Part shown: positions 1 to 11,827 of the stretch, in pieces | Numbering within the stretch: the first letter of the stretch is position 1 | How the letters are laid out: each line of letters starts with the position of its first letter | From: Aulostomus chinensis | Taxonomy: Eukaryota > Chordata > Actinopteri > Syngnathiformes > Aulostomidae | NCBI GenBank assembly: GCA_037954235.1 | Contig: JBBMOA010000012.1 | Location: forward strand, 11,788,644-11,852,643 | Reading direction: 5' to 3' | Length of the DNA: 64,000 nt | Notes under the pieces: generated by a model | Seen by the model: only the letters and a program-made list of their open reading frames with translations | Told to the model about the DNA's origin: nothing | Database searches by the model: none | Position numbers and translations under genes: made by a program

Positions 1-2309
1 TTAATACCTTGAACAGTCAGGTAATGTTTCCGGTGCTGTTTGTCTTTTTGTCAGCAGGATTATACAAAAAACAAAATGTTGATTTCCAACAAACTTGTTT
101 GTTAATGAAAATAGCCATTGAATTTTGGGGAAGACGTGTGAAATATAGGGGAAAATGGCATGTTTTTAAATTGGAAATGACTGAGCTTGCCTGGACAGAG
201 TAATGTGCTCTCAGAGGAGTTTCCTCTCTGATGAAATGAAAAGTAAAGCTATACAGAATGTCTTATTAAGCTTGAAGCTATAATAGAAACATAAAGCTAA
301 TGCATTCCTCCTCTAGAAAATGAACACTTGAATGTTTATTTATAAGCCCTGTCAGCCTTGTGTACCTGCCTAGGAAGCTTTGAGTGAGTTATGGTCAGTT
401 AGCTGCAGGATGAAATTCTTTGCTTGGCAAACCTTCCTATTCCAGGTTTAGGAATATCTCAGGAATATCTTTCTATGCCTTGGAGCTGAACAGCAATGAA
501 CTGTGACACACTGAGAAACCAGTATGACTCCTGGCTACACAGGAGGCTGAGGCCTCTCTGTTATTGTTCCAGCCAATACAAAGGTGTCAAATAAAAGTCA
601 AGAGTGGAAGGGTGCTGCCCTGTTTGCCTCTGGCTGTTCAACATATCTATTAGCAGACTGGGGAATACAATGTTGAGAAGGTCTTTGAGGGCTTCAGGCC
701 AGCTACTTCTCATCCTACTGTGCTTACAGATGAGCTGGTTTTCAGAGTACACACTGTGTTCTGGGGGGGGTTGCCAGTAGGGAAAGAGAATGACTATACA
801 TTTTAAATAATTAAAAGTTAATATAGCGCATTCAAGCCTCAGCATACAGCAGTGTGTGTGTGTGTGTGTGTGTGTGTTTTGAAGTGTTTAAAAAGGCCTA
901 CTGAGCAAGCAGCCTGCAGGATGGATATTTTCATTGTTGCTTTGGTCCTCAACACTGCCTGCAAATCAGGCCTGCGTGAGATGATAAATAAAACTGAGGT
1001 ACGTATCTCTGAGCTCGCTTATGGGGCTTTGTGCCTTCAAGAGAAAACAAGTGATATGAAATGATTAACGAGACCTTAATCTGCCATCCTTTGTTTAGAA
1101 ACAGCACTTACAGTCCAAAGGTGCAGTGGACATTTAGTCTGACCATATTAGATATTATCTCTACACCACCTCACTCACACTCTGTGGACCTCATTCATAA
1201 AATGTTACTTTTAGTACATACCGTAGGACTTTTTTTTTTAACCATTTATTTAGTCTGTAACCCTGAATGATTAGCAGTTACAAGGTTCCCAACAGATGTC
1301 AGGAAGAGTTAGAGATAGCATCAGGCTTAAAGCTACCTGTTCAACAAGCAATAACATGAGGGAATTATCAGCTGCTCTATCCGTTGCGATGAAGAAGCAA
1401 GAATCAGCGAAAACAAAAGCTGTTGGTAATCACTTGATTAATCCAGGAAGATCCCAGTGAGATTTGACAACTATCAGGAAGTCCTGGCAGCACAAGACAA
1501 AGTATTCATGTGGCAAAAAGCCCCAGTGATTCTTTAACATTTTAAAAAAAACAACCTCTTTGATTCTTTTCTTGCTGCAGAAATGTTTTCTAAACCTCTT
1601 TTTATCCCACTTGCTTTCCTTTCATCTTGCTAACTGAGGCATTATGAAAAAGCACACCATGGAGCTAATTGTGAGTGGTGAGCCGGCCGATTCAGCTGGT
1701 CAGCACACTCCTACTGAGGATCAGAAGACGGTAAGAATGATTGATGGTGTTAACCTATCACCTGATAAATGTCAGAGACATTTTTTCACATCTCTCCTCA
1801 ACTCATTCACAGACAATTCAGCTGAAATGTCTCGTCTCAACAATGAATAAAAGGGATGGAAACCATTTGAATTCCCACTCTTGCCTTCCACTCCACCTGT
1901 TTTATTGCTTGTCCTCCGTCCCCTGTGATGTCTGCAGCACTCCAGATGTTGAGTTTACTTTGTAATATCTAATGTAATGTGTAAAGCCTCATCTGTATTA
2001 AAGCAAGCTTCACTAATTTCAACAATAAAACAATAACATATTCAGCCAAATAGCAGCAAGCAGTAGAATATTGGATAAGGGATTCCAAGCAAGTTCCCAG
2101 CAGGACACACAACACACAGCAGCTGCAACAGCCAGTCCAACCTAAAAATTTAAAAGCTCAACTTCAACATATGAGTCTCAATTACATTGCATCACTCTCT
2201 ACAAGGTTAAAATTTATCTGCAGCCAGAGTGAAGATCTCACTGAAAGTTGTGGGGAGTGGGGGAGGGTGAACATCAAATTACCTCAAGAATACTGGAGGG
2301 AACATCAAT
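1..2309. other. Presumed KCNH3 intron 3, no exon seen
   Basis: No channel exon is recognisable on the minus strand here, in particular no RRRSRAVL-like linker and no transmembrane segment. The only clear feature is a (TG)n run at 852-877. Short open frames have no recognisable motif. Confidence 0.5.
852..877. repeat. (GT)n microsatellite
   Basis: Uninterrupted GT dinucleotides, 13 units, within presumed intron 3. Confidence 0.95.
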
Positions 2310-2880
2310 AATGACACTGTTATTTTTTTTAATTTAATGTTTATTTGATGTGGACATAGCTATTACACTGGACAAACCCGATGCAGTATTCGAGTGTATT
2401 AGCACAAGAGCTAATTCGCAACACTTGCCCATAGGCCCTTTTGAAAAGATGGAACAGTTTAAATAGAGATAAAGAAAAAGGTAAAACCAAAAGAATTCAA
2501 GCGTTTTTCCATATTAAATCCATAAACAAGCTACAAAGGCAATATGTTCAAGCAATCAACCAGTAAAAAGCTATTCACGTGAGCACTGTTGTTTTTATTT
2601 TAGCCATTGTTTCAGACCTGTGTTAAAAATATTACTGTTGGTCTCTAATTTAAGGTTAGTGGTTAAAGAGTTCCAAAGTTTGGCCCGCTTTACACAGAGA
2701 GCAGACTGAAAAAAATGAGGTCTTGTAACTTGGGACCAGACAATCACCATTCGTGGAGGCTCGTGTGATCACTCTATGAGATCTCTGATGCCTGATGGCC
2801 AACGTATGAGGCTAATTTATATGCAATGATCTGCTGTAACAGACAGCCATTATTAGCAGCCTAAAATCTACATCGATACT
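2310..2880 (-). mobile_element. LINE 3' relic with end of reverse-transcriptase ORF
   Basis: On the minus strand about 2730-2600 reads QSALCVKRAKLWNSLTTNLK and ends after FNTGLKQWLK at a stop near 2600. This matches the usual C-terminal pattern of non-LTR ORF2 proteins in fish (a KLWNSLP-like block, then F--xLKxWL). A preceding segment, LVPSYKTSFF, is in another frame, so at least one frameshift is present. The sequence below 2600 is probably the element's 3' UTR. The outer boundaries are approximate and the clade (L2/CR1-like) is inferred only from this motif. The element is strongly decayed and was not linked to any other copy in the window. Confidence 0.6.
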
Positions 2881-3918
2881 GAATACTACTTTTGCACGAT
2901 TACATGTATGCACAGTGTCCACAATGGTGGCACCGTTCCTACTCTGAGAATAAGCAGAGAGGTAGAACATCTCAGTTGTCGGTAACTGTATGGCATATGA
3001 TGAGCATTATCAGACTTTGCACAATTTGTACCTTGCAAAACTTTTCATCAATTGATATTTAGATAAAATGGGTGATGGATGAGTTAAATTAAGGATTAAC
3101 GAATTAAATATTTTGGACACATATTAAAGTGATTCAAAGAGGTTGTTAGTTACCTTTATTCTCCAAAATTTATCCCTGACAGGCAAAACAGCAACTTTTA
3201 AGATTAACAATGTATGTTTCATTATGGAAAGAAGAATGAACGAAAGAACATTCTAGACACAAAACAAAAGCAATAACCAAATGAAATTGAAATAAAATGG
3301 TAAAACGCACAAGTTCAATTAAAATTTCACAAAACAAAAATGCTGATAGAAAATAAAAAAAAACCCATAAAAACAAACAGCATGACAATGTAAGTTAATA
3401 GGAACATAATAAACCAATAAAAGATTAAATGGAAGTAATTAGACAATAACCCCCAGACTGAATTAAAGTACATTGCAAGAGGGTCTACTGTGAAACTATT
3501 CAAGAGCCCGGAGGGAGCACACTTACTTTGGTTAACAGGTATAAATGAGAGAATAAGAAGAGCTACTGTGAGAATGATCTGGGTAACCATGGGACAGAGT
3601 ATGGAATATTAGATTAAGGTATTTATTTCTGAGCTAATTCATGTCCCAGACAGACCCAATAGGATGGATGTGTAATAAGAAGAGTAGATGTATTAAGGTT
3701 GAACCTTGGGGGGGTGCCCCAACTAATGGGAACATAGGGCGACAGGGGGCACCTTTAATGGAGCATATCGTGAACTTTGCAGAGTGCTAAAACAAGCCTG
3801 GGATTTCAAGAATGTGTTCAAGAAGGTCAGCTGTAAGAAGAAAATTGTTTCCAAAAATTCAGATATTCACTTGTTAATGGGCTACTAATTAAATTCAATT
3901 AGTGACCAATCAAATCTT
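2881..3918. other. Unannotated AT-rich DNA in presumed intron 3
   Basis: A-rich on the plus strand around 3180-3420, with no coding motif, RNA gene or transposon end recognised. Confidence 0.4.
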
Positions 3919-3941
3919 GGGGGGGGGGGGGGGGGGGGGGG
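3919..3941. repeat. Poly-G (transcript-sense poly-C) tract of 23 bases
   Basis: An uninterrupted run of 23 G on the plus strand. In the sense of the KCNH3 transcript it is C23, starting about 80 nt downstream of the exon 3 donor site. The exact length may be affected by sequencing error. Confidence 0.9.
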
Positions 3942-4022
3942 TTGGCAACTGGTAACATCTCTGAATACAAGTCAGCATTTGAGAAGTTGGAGTCCCAGTT
4001 TGTGTTAGTGATGTGAATTCAC

Positions 4023-4157
4023 CTGTGTCAGGTCCCTGTTCAGGATCCTGGTCCTTCTTCTTGTCAGTAATGTCTTTGTGGGACACGAGGAAGAGAACCA
4101 CCTCACCCTTCTCATTCTTTATGGGCACAATGTCCAGAAGACACCAGAACTGTGTAC
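4023..4157 (-). CDS. kcnh3: Exon 3 of the same KCNH3-like channel, end of PAS domain and PAC motif
   Basis: This 135-nt exon continues the reading frame of exon 2 after a 1,252-bp intron. It encodes FWCLLDIVPIKNEKGEVVLF followed by LVSHKDITDKKKDQDPEQGP, that is, the last PAS strands, the PAC-like segment and the start of the charged linker toward transmembrane segment S1. LVSHKDI again resembles KCNH3 more than KCNH4 (LFSFKDI) or KCNH8 (LASFKDI), from memory of the family. The acceptor AG is at 4159-4158 and the donor ACAG/GTGAAT has its GT at 4022-4021. Phase matches exon 2 at the start and leaves one base of a split codon at the end. The next exon, expected to carry an RRRSRAVL-like segment, is not in 1-4022, so the gene continues beyond the left edge. 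Confidence 0.92.
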
Positions 4158-4841
4158 CTGGACAGAAAAACAATGCAAACATGTTGTCAGCGTACCCTTT
4201 ACACCGAAAATATTTCAGACTGTGTTAAACTCATTTCTTTGCTCCTGCTGCTCCCCTAAGTGTTTTTTACTCTTTATAATTAAAATGATTATCTACTTGT
4301 GCAATTATACACTTGTACAATAATATTTAAATCGACATCACAGGCTTTTATGTTCCCAGGTGTGGGTCTCATCTTTGAATCTGACACTTGAAAATCTTGT
4401 GTGGTTTACCAGCTGTCAGGCTTTTTTCCTGTGGAACTATCTCCCAGTTTGGGCCAATGAACCAGAACCCTCTAAATGAGGATTAAGCTTTAAGCTTTTG
4501 CCTTTTGGCAAGGAAAACCAAATTTATTTATATATACCAAATACACCCAAAATACTTCATTAAAAGGACAAAACACATGAAACAAATTAAATTTCTTTGA
4601 TGAAGGAAGAGATCTCTGTGAGAAATCTCTAATTAATCCTCCAATCTGCTCCAACTTGATGGTTTTCTTGTTGGATATCTAATCTGTAAAAGGTTTGTTT
4701 GTGTTATATTTTGCTGGGCTGTGCACTCCAAATTTCTGAGGTAGCTGATTTGACCACAATTTATGATTTTTCTACGATGGCTGGCTTGCTTGCTGCCTGA
4801 TCTGACATTTATTAATGATAAGCTTTTCCACCTTTTATGTA

Positions 4842-4976
4842 GACTCCCCACCAGTGACTTGCAACTGAAGAAGCCTCTTGGATGAGAGGTGAAAAGTATT
4901 TCCAGGAAACTGAAACCGTCCAGTTTACTAAAACACAGCACTTAAGAGATACCATGACCTGGATGACTTAGAACCT
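4842..4976 (-). repeat. Interspersed repeat, copy 1 (Penelope-like 3' region suspected)
   Basis: The reverse complement matches 7672-7803 over about 130 bp with scattered differences, including the shared segments TTCTAAGTCATCCAGGTCAT and GAGGCTTCTTCAGTTGCAAG. In other fish genomes I associate this sequence with the 3' part of Penelope-like elements after the GIY-YIG domain, but no such domain is seen here. Class is tentative. Confidence 0.6.
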
Positions 4977-4997
4977 GTACTTATAAGCAAAAAAAAC

Positions 4998-5038
4998 CTG
5001 AGAACATTATTTTGTCTTTTACAAAATAATGTTCTCAG
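4998..5038. other. Perfect 18-bp inverted repeat with 5-nt loop
   Basis: The left arm CTGAGAACATTATTTTGT (4998-5015) and right arm ACAAAATAATGTTCTCAG (5021-5038) are exact reverse complements around the loop CTTTT. It lies in intron 2 of the KCNH3-like gene. The stem is short for a microRNA precursor, and function is unknown. Confidence 0.95.
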
Positions 5039-5409
5039 ATATTTAAAAAAAAATTTTAGCCTATCATAACTTTCCTCAAGCTTTTTTAGTTACCTTTTAA
5101 GCTTTCAAAAACAAGTTTCAACATTTGAATCTTTTATTTTCAATTTCAAAAAACAGCAGCATTCTAGCACCATACTAAAGTAGAGCAGTTGTAAATATGT
5201 CAGTATTTTGATCTATCAATAAATAAATTGATGATGAGCTTGCAGTCGAAACATGAAATACTAACTCATAAATACTACACATTTTTAACAGATTTGAGAC
5301 TTTAAATTAGTTGAAAAATGTTGTAATCTCCTGGCCACATTGTGATTATGATTAATTATAATAAAGGCCATATATAAACACCACATGCAGTTCAATTGCA
5401 CCGTCTAAC

Positions 5410-5643
5410 CTTCTTTCTTGTAGAAGACCAGCTCAGTCTTGAACTCCCTCCTCTCATCTAGTGCTCCTTGGATCTGGGCCGTCAACCGGTCACTTGTTTC
5501 TGGGCCATACAGGAAGTGACAAGCACAGCTCTTCTGCATGAGCTCGGCGCGAGCATAGCCAGTGAGCTCGCAGAATCCATCTGAGCAGTAGACGATTGGG
5601 TAGAGAGACTGGACCTGGGCATTTCCCAGAACAAAGTTGCTGT
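5410..5643 (-). CDS. kcnh3: Exon 2 of an Elk/Kv12 voltage-gated K+ channel (KCNH3-like), PAS domain core
   Basis: This internal exon of 234 nt encodes most of the cytoplasmic N-terminal PAS (eag) domain, which in this channel family docks on the C-terminal cyclic-nucleotide-binding homology domain and tunes gating. The translation contains NFVLGNAQV, then YCSDGFCELTGY, CACHFLYGPETS and EFKTELVFYKKEG, typical of KCNH channels. From family knowledge NFVLGNAQ and the CAC-FLYGP-TS and ALDE--EFK patterns favour KCNH3 (Kv12.2) over KCNH4 or KCNH8. On the minus strand a pyrimidine-rich tract and acceptor AG (5645-5644) precede the exon, and donor GT is at 5409-5408. The exon starts with two bases of a split codon and ends with one base, which joins in frame to exon 3. 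The preceding exon, with the start codon and PAS-cap, was not found. Paralogue assignment is inference; channel identity is secure. Confidence 0.93.
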
Positions 5644-6680
5644 CTATGAGGAGAAAAGAGAGCAAGGAGAAAAAAGAAAAATGTAAACTTTTTTTTGCTT
5701 TCACTTGAGAATTCAGCTTCATGCATATGAAGTAAAATAGACCTGTGACCTCTTGACTGGCTTTTTATTAATATGTTAAGCATAATGCAGCTCTGGCAAG
5801 GAGATATGGAGTTCCTCACATGTGTTGCGTATCATCAACATCCTTTGATTACATCAGACTGACATAATACTCTTTCTAGGCCCTGACTAATTCACCAACT
5901 GGTTAGTTATATCAGCGGATTTTGGTCATTTTTAGATATATTGGAATCGTTTGTTCTGGACAATGTAAAACCATTAAATGATGATTAAAAAAACAAATCA
6001 AGAGTAATAAATACAGTATACAGAACAATCTTCATAAATTAAATTAAAACATTTTTCATATATAACATCAAAAGAGACAAAACTATGAGTTTATACTTCG
6101 ACTCCTACTCAAACGTTGTTATTTGTGTCTTGTTGTTTTGCTTTTCCATACCCATGTAATATAGGCTGATACATAAGTACTGACCTTTATAATCTGAAGT
6201 GTACGCCCCAAAGCATCAAGCATCTGTCAGATTCTGACTAGTACTGTTGCATTATTTCTGGTATTTCAAATACACACCTTCAAGTTGAGTCTTGTCACAT
6301 GACACAACAGTAAATCTCTTTTTCTTTCATTGAGAGAGTTGGCCTGTATTTAACTGACATATTCTTCTTCATTTCTTGAAGAAACAAGAGTTTTTAGATA
6401 TGACATAAAATGCTCATGAAATCAACCTCTATAAGAGAGACAGGAGAGCGTGCTGGTTTTCCTGAGCAATGGAAGGTCCATCAGACCAGACCCAAGACTT
6501 CATCAGGACAATTAAACACCATCAGAAGTAATCACACAACCCTCTGAGATTTCATTAATTGATGCAGCCAATCCTTGGGGCAGCAACCGGCCTGACTGGA
6601 GCCACAGCATTTCCTCCAAAAACCCAGCAACACACACTTAGGTTGTTGATTAACAATCAGCAGCAGACAGATGTGTACAG

Positions 6681-6716
6681 TGTGTGTGTGTGTGTGAGTG
6701 AGAGAGAGAGAGAGAT
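6681..6716. repeat. Compound (TG)n-(GA)n microsatellite
   Basis: About eight TG units followed by a short AG-rich run. Confidence 0.9.
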
Positions 6717-6881
6717 ATGAAGAGAACACTTTGCTGGTGCAAATTCAGTGAAAGGCCTTGGGCATATATCTAAAATGGATTATTTATTACTTTGTTCTCA
6801 AGCATTCCCATTGATCCATCAATTCTGACGGCCCCTCAGGATTCCTTATTTAATATTTAATACTCAAACTATGATGTCAAA

Positions 6882-6916
6882 GTGTGTGTGTGTGTGTGTG
6901 TGTGAGTGTGTGTGTG
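6882..6916. repeat. (GT)n microsatellite with one interruption
   Basis: GT dinucleotides broken once by an A. Confidence 0.9.
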
Positions 6917-7671
6917 AAAGTCTATTACTCGTGTGTATCACTTCTTCAAGTAACAGCTGTCAATCACAACGTTCTAGCTCATTAGCTAATTACCCCCTCT
7001 CCTGACACAAGCACATATTTCCTTTTTCTTGGTCTGTAAGAAGACAGCAGAGACATGCGGTGATGCCAACAAAGGAACTGAAAGCAAAGAAGTGAAGCCC
7101 ACCTTCCTAGCAGCCTCTATTGACTTATATGCTGTCATGCTGCCTTTCACTGTTCTTCCTGTGGGAATCAGCCATGATATCACTGAGTGCACCATGCTTG
7201 GATATGTTACCAGGCATGAGACATGAGACACAGAGGCAGACGTTCCTGAATGCTCCTGGAAATGACTAATAGTAATTACACAACAAAAACAAAGATATGT
7301 TGGAAACAAAAAACATATTTTGCCTCCAAGATTGCTGCAACCAAGCTAAAGCCAAAAGGAAAAGACAAGATTCTGAACATTTTCCATGAAAATGCTAACA
7401 GTTACAAAACACACCAGTTCAGAGACTCATCAGCCACTTTGCACAAATAAATTTGGCACACCCCAAGTAACTTTGCAACATGCACCTTAGACCTTAACCT
7501 TTTGAAAGATTAAAAGAACATGCCACTTTCAGCATTTTCTTTGGACATTTTTCATCAGACATTTTTTTGGAAAACTGAATCAAATTGCCCTTATCTTGTT
7601 ACTTTAGTCTCAGTCCATTTTGTCACGGTTGCTATTCCTCAGGGAATCAGGAGTGTCAAAGATGTCAGTAA

Positions 7672-7803
7672 AGGTTCTAAGTCATCCAGGTCATGGTATC
7701 TCTTAAGTGCTATGTTGTAGTAAAGTGGACTGTTTCAGTTTCCTGGAAGACATTTCACTCTCATCCAGGAGGCTTCTTCAGTTGCAAGCCACTGGTGGGG
7801 AGT
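7672..7803 (+). repeat. Interspersed repeat, copy 2
   Basis: Homologous in inverse orientation to 4842-4976. Both copies share the segment around CAGTTTCCTGGAA and the adjoining CTCATCCA-GAGGCTTCTTCAG. The flanks diverge, consistent with two independent insertions of one repeat family. Confidence 0.6.
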
Positions 7804-10800
7804 TGCAGGCTTTTTATAACTCTGTGTGGGTGTGACCCTGTAACACTCGTTTGTCGGGTGCGCCAAACATTTTATGCTCTTCACAAAGGCTTGCAAGCCA
7901 GTGCACTGAGTTGTAGTTCTGGCCTCTGTGTTCTAACCCAAAACATTGATTAAATCTACAGGAAATTCATATTTTTTTTCCCCTCCTGCCCAGAGCCAGA
8001 TAAGAAGATTGATACCTTTCTCTCCTTTCTGCATGCATCAGGGAGCTGAGCTAGATAGGTAGCTTAGCACAATGAAAGGTAGTGGATGGGAAGTGTTAGC
8101 ACATCTTTTAATAGTCACCAAATAAATTTCCTCAAAACGGATTTGTCCACATTAACATGACTAGAGTTATATACAAATTATGTTATGAAATTATTGAAAA
8201 GTATGACATATTGCAATATTAGAATCACTGAGCTACCCCCTTGACTGGTCCAAATAATTTGATACAGCACCTCAAAACTTCAATCAACAAAGCAAAACAT
8301 TTGAAAACTGCTGCTGCTAACCATGGCTGACTTGAAGATGAGGAGGATCATCTCTGGACAAATCAATATCCATAGAGGTGTGCTAACACCTACCATTCAC
8401 CACCATTCATTGAGCAAAGCTAACTGGGAATCAGATGATCTCCATGGGTCTCAGGTTCCTAATGCAGCACAAAGGGGAGATGGGTACGTATCTCCTTGTC
8501 CGGATCTGGAGGATGGCAAGTGAGCAAAATTCCCAAAAAGTTGGTATATTCCTTTAAAAAGAGCCCTCACATTAGAATTTGGGCAGCAGTGGACTTTATG
8601 TGGAAATGTTCTGTATGCAAGAAATAATCACTGAGAAGTGTGTGTTTTAATAGCTGGAGGAATAAGTTGTATTGTTCATCGTTGGTTCCGATGTTCCCTC
8701 CCTCAGTTAGCATCAGTCAGATGACTAGACAGAAAACACAAACATGGGACTTAGACAGTTATGTACTCATATGGCGCAAAACGGTGAAGACGACACAAAG
8801 ACGATGGCATGAATACAGATAATCTAACAGGTTTCTAAAACGATCAAGCGGTAATTGGTAGCTCTGTTCAATCTTGGCAGTCTTACTTTCTGTTGCCAGG
8901 AAACAGTTTTCATGTTCATCTTGCATAATGACTGCCCCGATCTGTGTGCATGTTTCCACTGTACTGTAACTGTCACCCCCCCTCCCCCATCCCCACTTTC
9001 TTTTTTCAACAGTCACATTCATTGGTTAGCGGTTCAAATCCCTCCAATTTCTGACTGTTCTTGACAGCCACCGCTCAGTCTCGCCCTCCCTTGTTTCTTC
9101 CTTTCTCAATCCTCTTTTTGGCTTCAACTTTTAATGAATGTCAAATGTGGCTGTGACTGTGAATTGAATTATAAATGAGTGTGTGAGATCTGACCTTGTG
9201 TGCAATATTACTGTTGAAAGCTAAAGTCTAACACTCTGTGTGTCAGGAGGAATCCTGGCGTCCTGCAGCACCTAAACAAACCTTAAGCGACCAGTGATAA
9301 TTCAGAAAAACAGAATTTAACCTTTGCGTTGCCTTCGATATTGCACTTTTTGTCCTTCCAGGTCAAAAATATCTTGTCCTGCTCAAATGTTTTTAAGGCA
9401 GAAATTATATATTATAACCAAATTGGCTGTTATATCCTTTTAGTGAGCTTCTTTTCAACACATTCTGAAAAATTTTATATTGCTTTTTGTAATTTAGGGT
9501 CAAAAAATCTAATTCAAATGAAACATTAAAAGAGAAAAAATGTGACCTGTGGAGTAAATGAGGTTAATTTGACAGTTTTCTTACTAGCTGAGTAAGGGAA
9601 GTTTTAAAAAAACATATTCTTCAAGAGTTTGTGTCGTCGGTCAGAACTGCTTGACACAAAGCTTTTATGCTGACAGAAAAATAAAGAAAAGGATTTATGG
9701 TTTCAAAGTCTGCAGGCTTGCTGAGCACTGGTACGACTCTCTGAATGATATCCAGACTTATAATCCTCATTGGATAAACAGTTCACATGATTCATTGTGT
9801 TGCCTTGTTTCCATTACTAGCATGTGTCCCCACTGGCATCCTAATCATCTCATAGCCTCAGTGTTTGCGGTGCTCCCTGCAAACACATTCTTTAAAAGGA
9901 AAATACTTTGTCACTCTAGTAAACCTTATTTCACATGAGAGACGGAGTGAGTGAACAGCAGCAATATCTAACGCAACAAAACCACAAACAAGAAAGGTTG
10001 TGATGTTTATTCATCTTCCAGACATTTCAAAAGTTTATTAACTTAAAGGCATTGAGCTGCCTGTCAGACCTTCTTGGAAACTAAACCACTCATGATCTTC
10101 TCTTCATTCTTTCTCCCATCAAATTGAGCGATGCACAATAAAATGACGTCTGAGAGGATGAACAATCATCTGTAATCTTATTTTCTTGTCAAAGTTTTAA
10201 ACTTTATTTTGCAATGTTTCTATTGAGAAATTTAAATTTCATTTCAGGGCAGGGGGTGAATAATCAAAATATATTTGTGAGTCAGATGGCCAGCATTTAA
10301 TTCTAATCCCCCCAAAATTACCTTATTTTCTGAATGCGAACAGCACTGAATTGTTTTTGTCAGACTAATAACTTCAACCACTGCATTTGAAAAAGAAACA
10401 TTGGTACAATAGCCTACTCCCATTGTAAATATGAATAATATAGTCAGAGCTATTGAGTCAGACATGAAGTTATAAAAGACAAAGATAGATCTATGGATGT
10501 GAAAACTCATAAAACATCCTAGTAGTGCATGTAAAAATTAAAATCTTACAATAAAAGCAAGAAAAATTGGTATGCGTCTCTCCTTAGTTATCTGAACAAC
10601 AGTTCATCTGAACATTACCAACATCAAACGTGATGTCTGCATTGCTGGTGCCTTGAAGATGTCAGGGTCTTTTAATATCTGCTGGTTCACTGCTGTTCAG
10701 AACTGCCGACACTCATGATGCGGTGAAGGTCAGTGAAACGTCTTCAGACAAGTTCAGCAGTTACTTACATAATCGTGTGGGTCCCTGGTTGCAGTTATGG

Positions 10801-11487
10801 CTGGGATGGAACTGTGAAAGTGGCACAGGAAGAATCGTACCTGCTGGCAGTTGTAGTGAAGCATACTTAGACCAGTACACAAAGAAAACATCCTATCGAC
10901 TGTGAAATGTAACCTCAGGCATCAGGAAACCCAGACAAATGACTGGACATTCATGCGTACAGTACTTCTTGGTCTCCTATCTCATCAACTTGTCAAAACA
11001 ATGATCTATTTCTTAGTGGTACTACAGAGAACTGCCAAATAGAGGCACAGCTTTAGATTACAGATAAAAATGTGCTTTTCTGGCAAACTACCTGATGTTC
11101 AGCTGAGGTCATTACATTTGCTTGCTTCACAATGATTTTCTTGTTGGCGATGTTATGCTTTCACCCTGTGGCACTACGGCTACTGAAGTGTAGCTCTTCT
11201 CAGATATAGTCTCACTGTTCTGGGACACCCAGTATCATGAAGTAGTTTCATAAAACTGGTTCTCCAACACACGAAAGACCACAACTCAGCCATTCTCAAT
11301 GACCCCGACCGGATCATATAGTATACAAGGAGATCCACAGAGGACACCATCTTAAAATAACTAAACCCGTCATGTCTGCCTGAAAGCAGCTGACACGCTC
11401 AACACTGGAGCTAGTTCTGCCTCACTCAGTACTGGCAGGTAGACCACCTCCACCATTTCAGTGCACCCAAGACCTACATACTAACAC

Positions 11488-11827
11488 CATCCACCAATCC
11501 ATTTTCTATACCACTATCTCTCAAGGGTCATGGGGGGCTGGAGCCTATCCCAGCTGCCTTTCATCGTCTGTCGCAGGGCCAACACATATAAACAAAAAAA
11601 ACATTCACATTCACAGCCACACCTAGAGTTAATTTAGAGTTGCCGAATTGCCTAACTTGCATGTCTTTGGACTGTGAGAGGAAGACTGAGTACCCACAGA
11701 GAACCCACACAGATACAGGGAGAATATAAACTCCACACAGAAAGATCCCACGCTGTGACTGGGGCTCGAACCTGGAACATTCTTGCTTCGAGGCAACAGT
11801 GCTGACCACAGCACCACTGTGCCGCCC
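11488..11827 (-). mobile_element. tRNA-derived SINE, copy 1 (diverged)
   Basis: In reverse orientation it has a tRNA-like head (near-B-box GGTTCGAGCCCC at about 11760-11771), then GGAGTTTATATTCTCCC-type body sequence and a tail resembling the SINEs at 35805 and 57405. It differs from those copies by several indels and substitutions, so it is older. No convincing TSD was found. Confidence 0.8.

Larger units (their letters stand above)
4158..5409 (-). other. Intron 2 of the KCNH3-like gene
   Basis: This is the intron between the two PAS exons, with GT at 5409-5408 and AG at 4159-4158 on the minus strand. It holds a diverged interspersed repeat (about 4842-4976) and a perfect 18-bp hairpin (4998-5038). 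The rest is AT-rich with no further coding signal seen. Confidence 0.85.
5644..11487. other. Presumed KCNH3 intron 1 or 5' region, no exon recognised
   Basis: Nothing resembling KCNH exon 1 (a LLAPQNTFLDTIATRFDGT-like segment on the minus strand) was recognised. Contents are (TG)n/(GA)n at 6681-6716, (TG)n at 6882-6916 and the second copy of an interspersed repeat at 7672-7803. The remainder is anonymous. Confidence 0.4.

Noticed and set aside
740..790. Minus-strand stretch vaguely resembling the PQNT motif of KCNH exon 1
   Set aside because: It lies downstream of exon 3 in the gene's direction, so it cannot be exon 1, and the surrounding residues do not match.
8030..8110. Sequence with TAGGTAGCTTAGCAC resembling a common fish repeat
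   Set aside because: The match is short and based on memory only, with no boundaries or second copy in the window.
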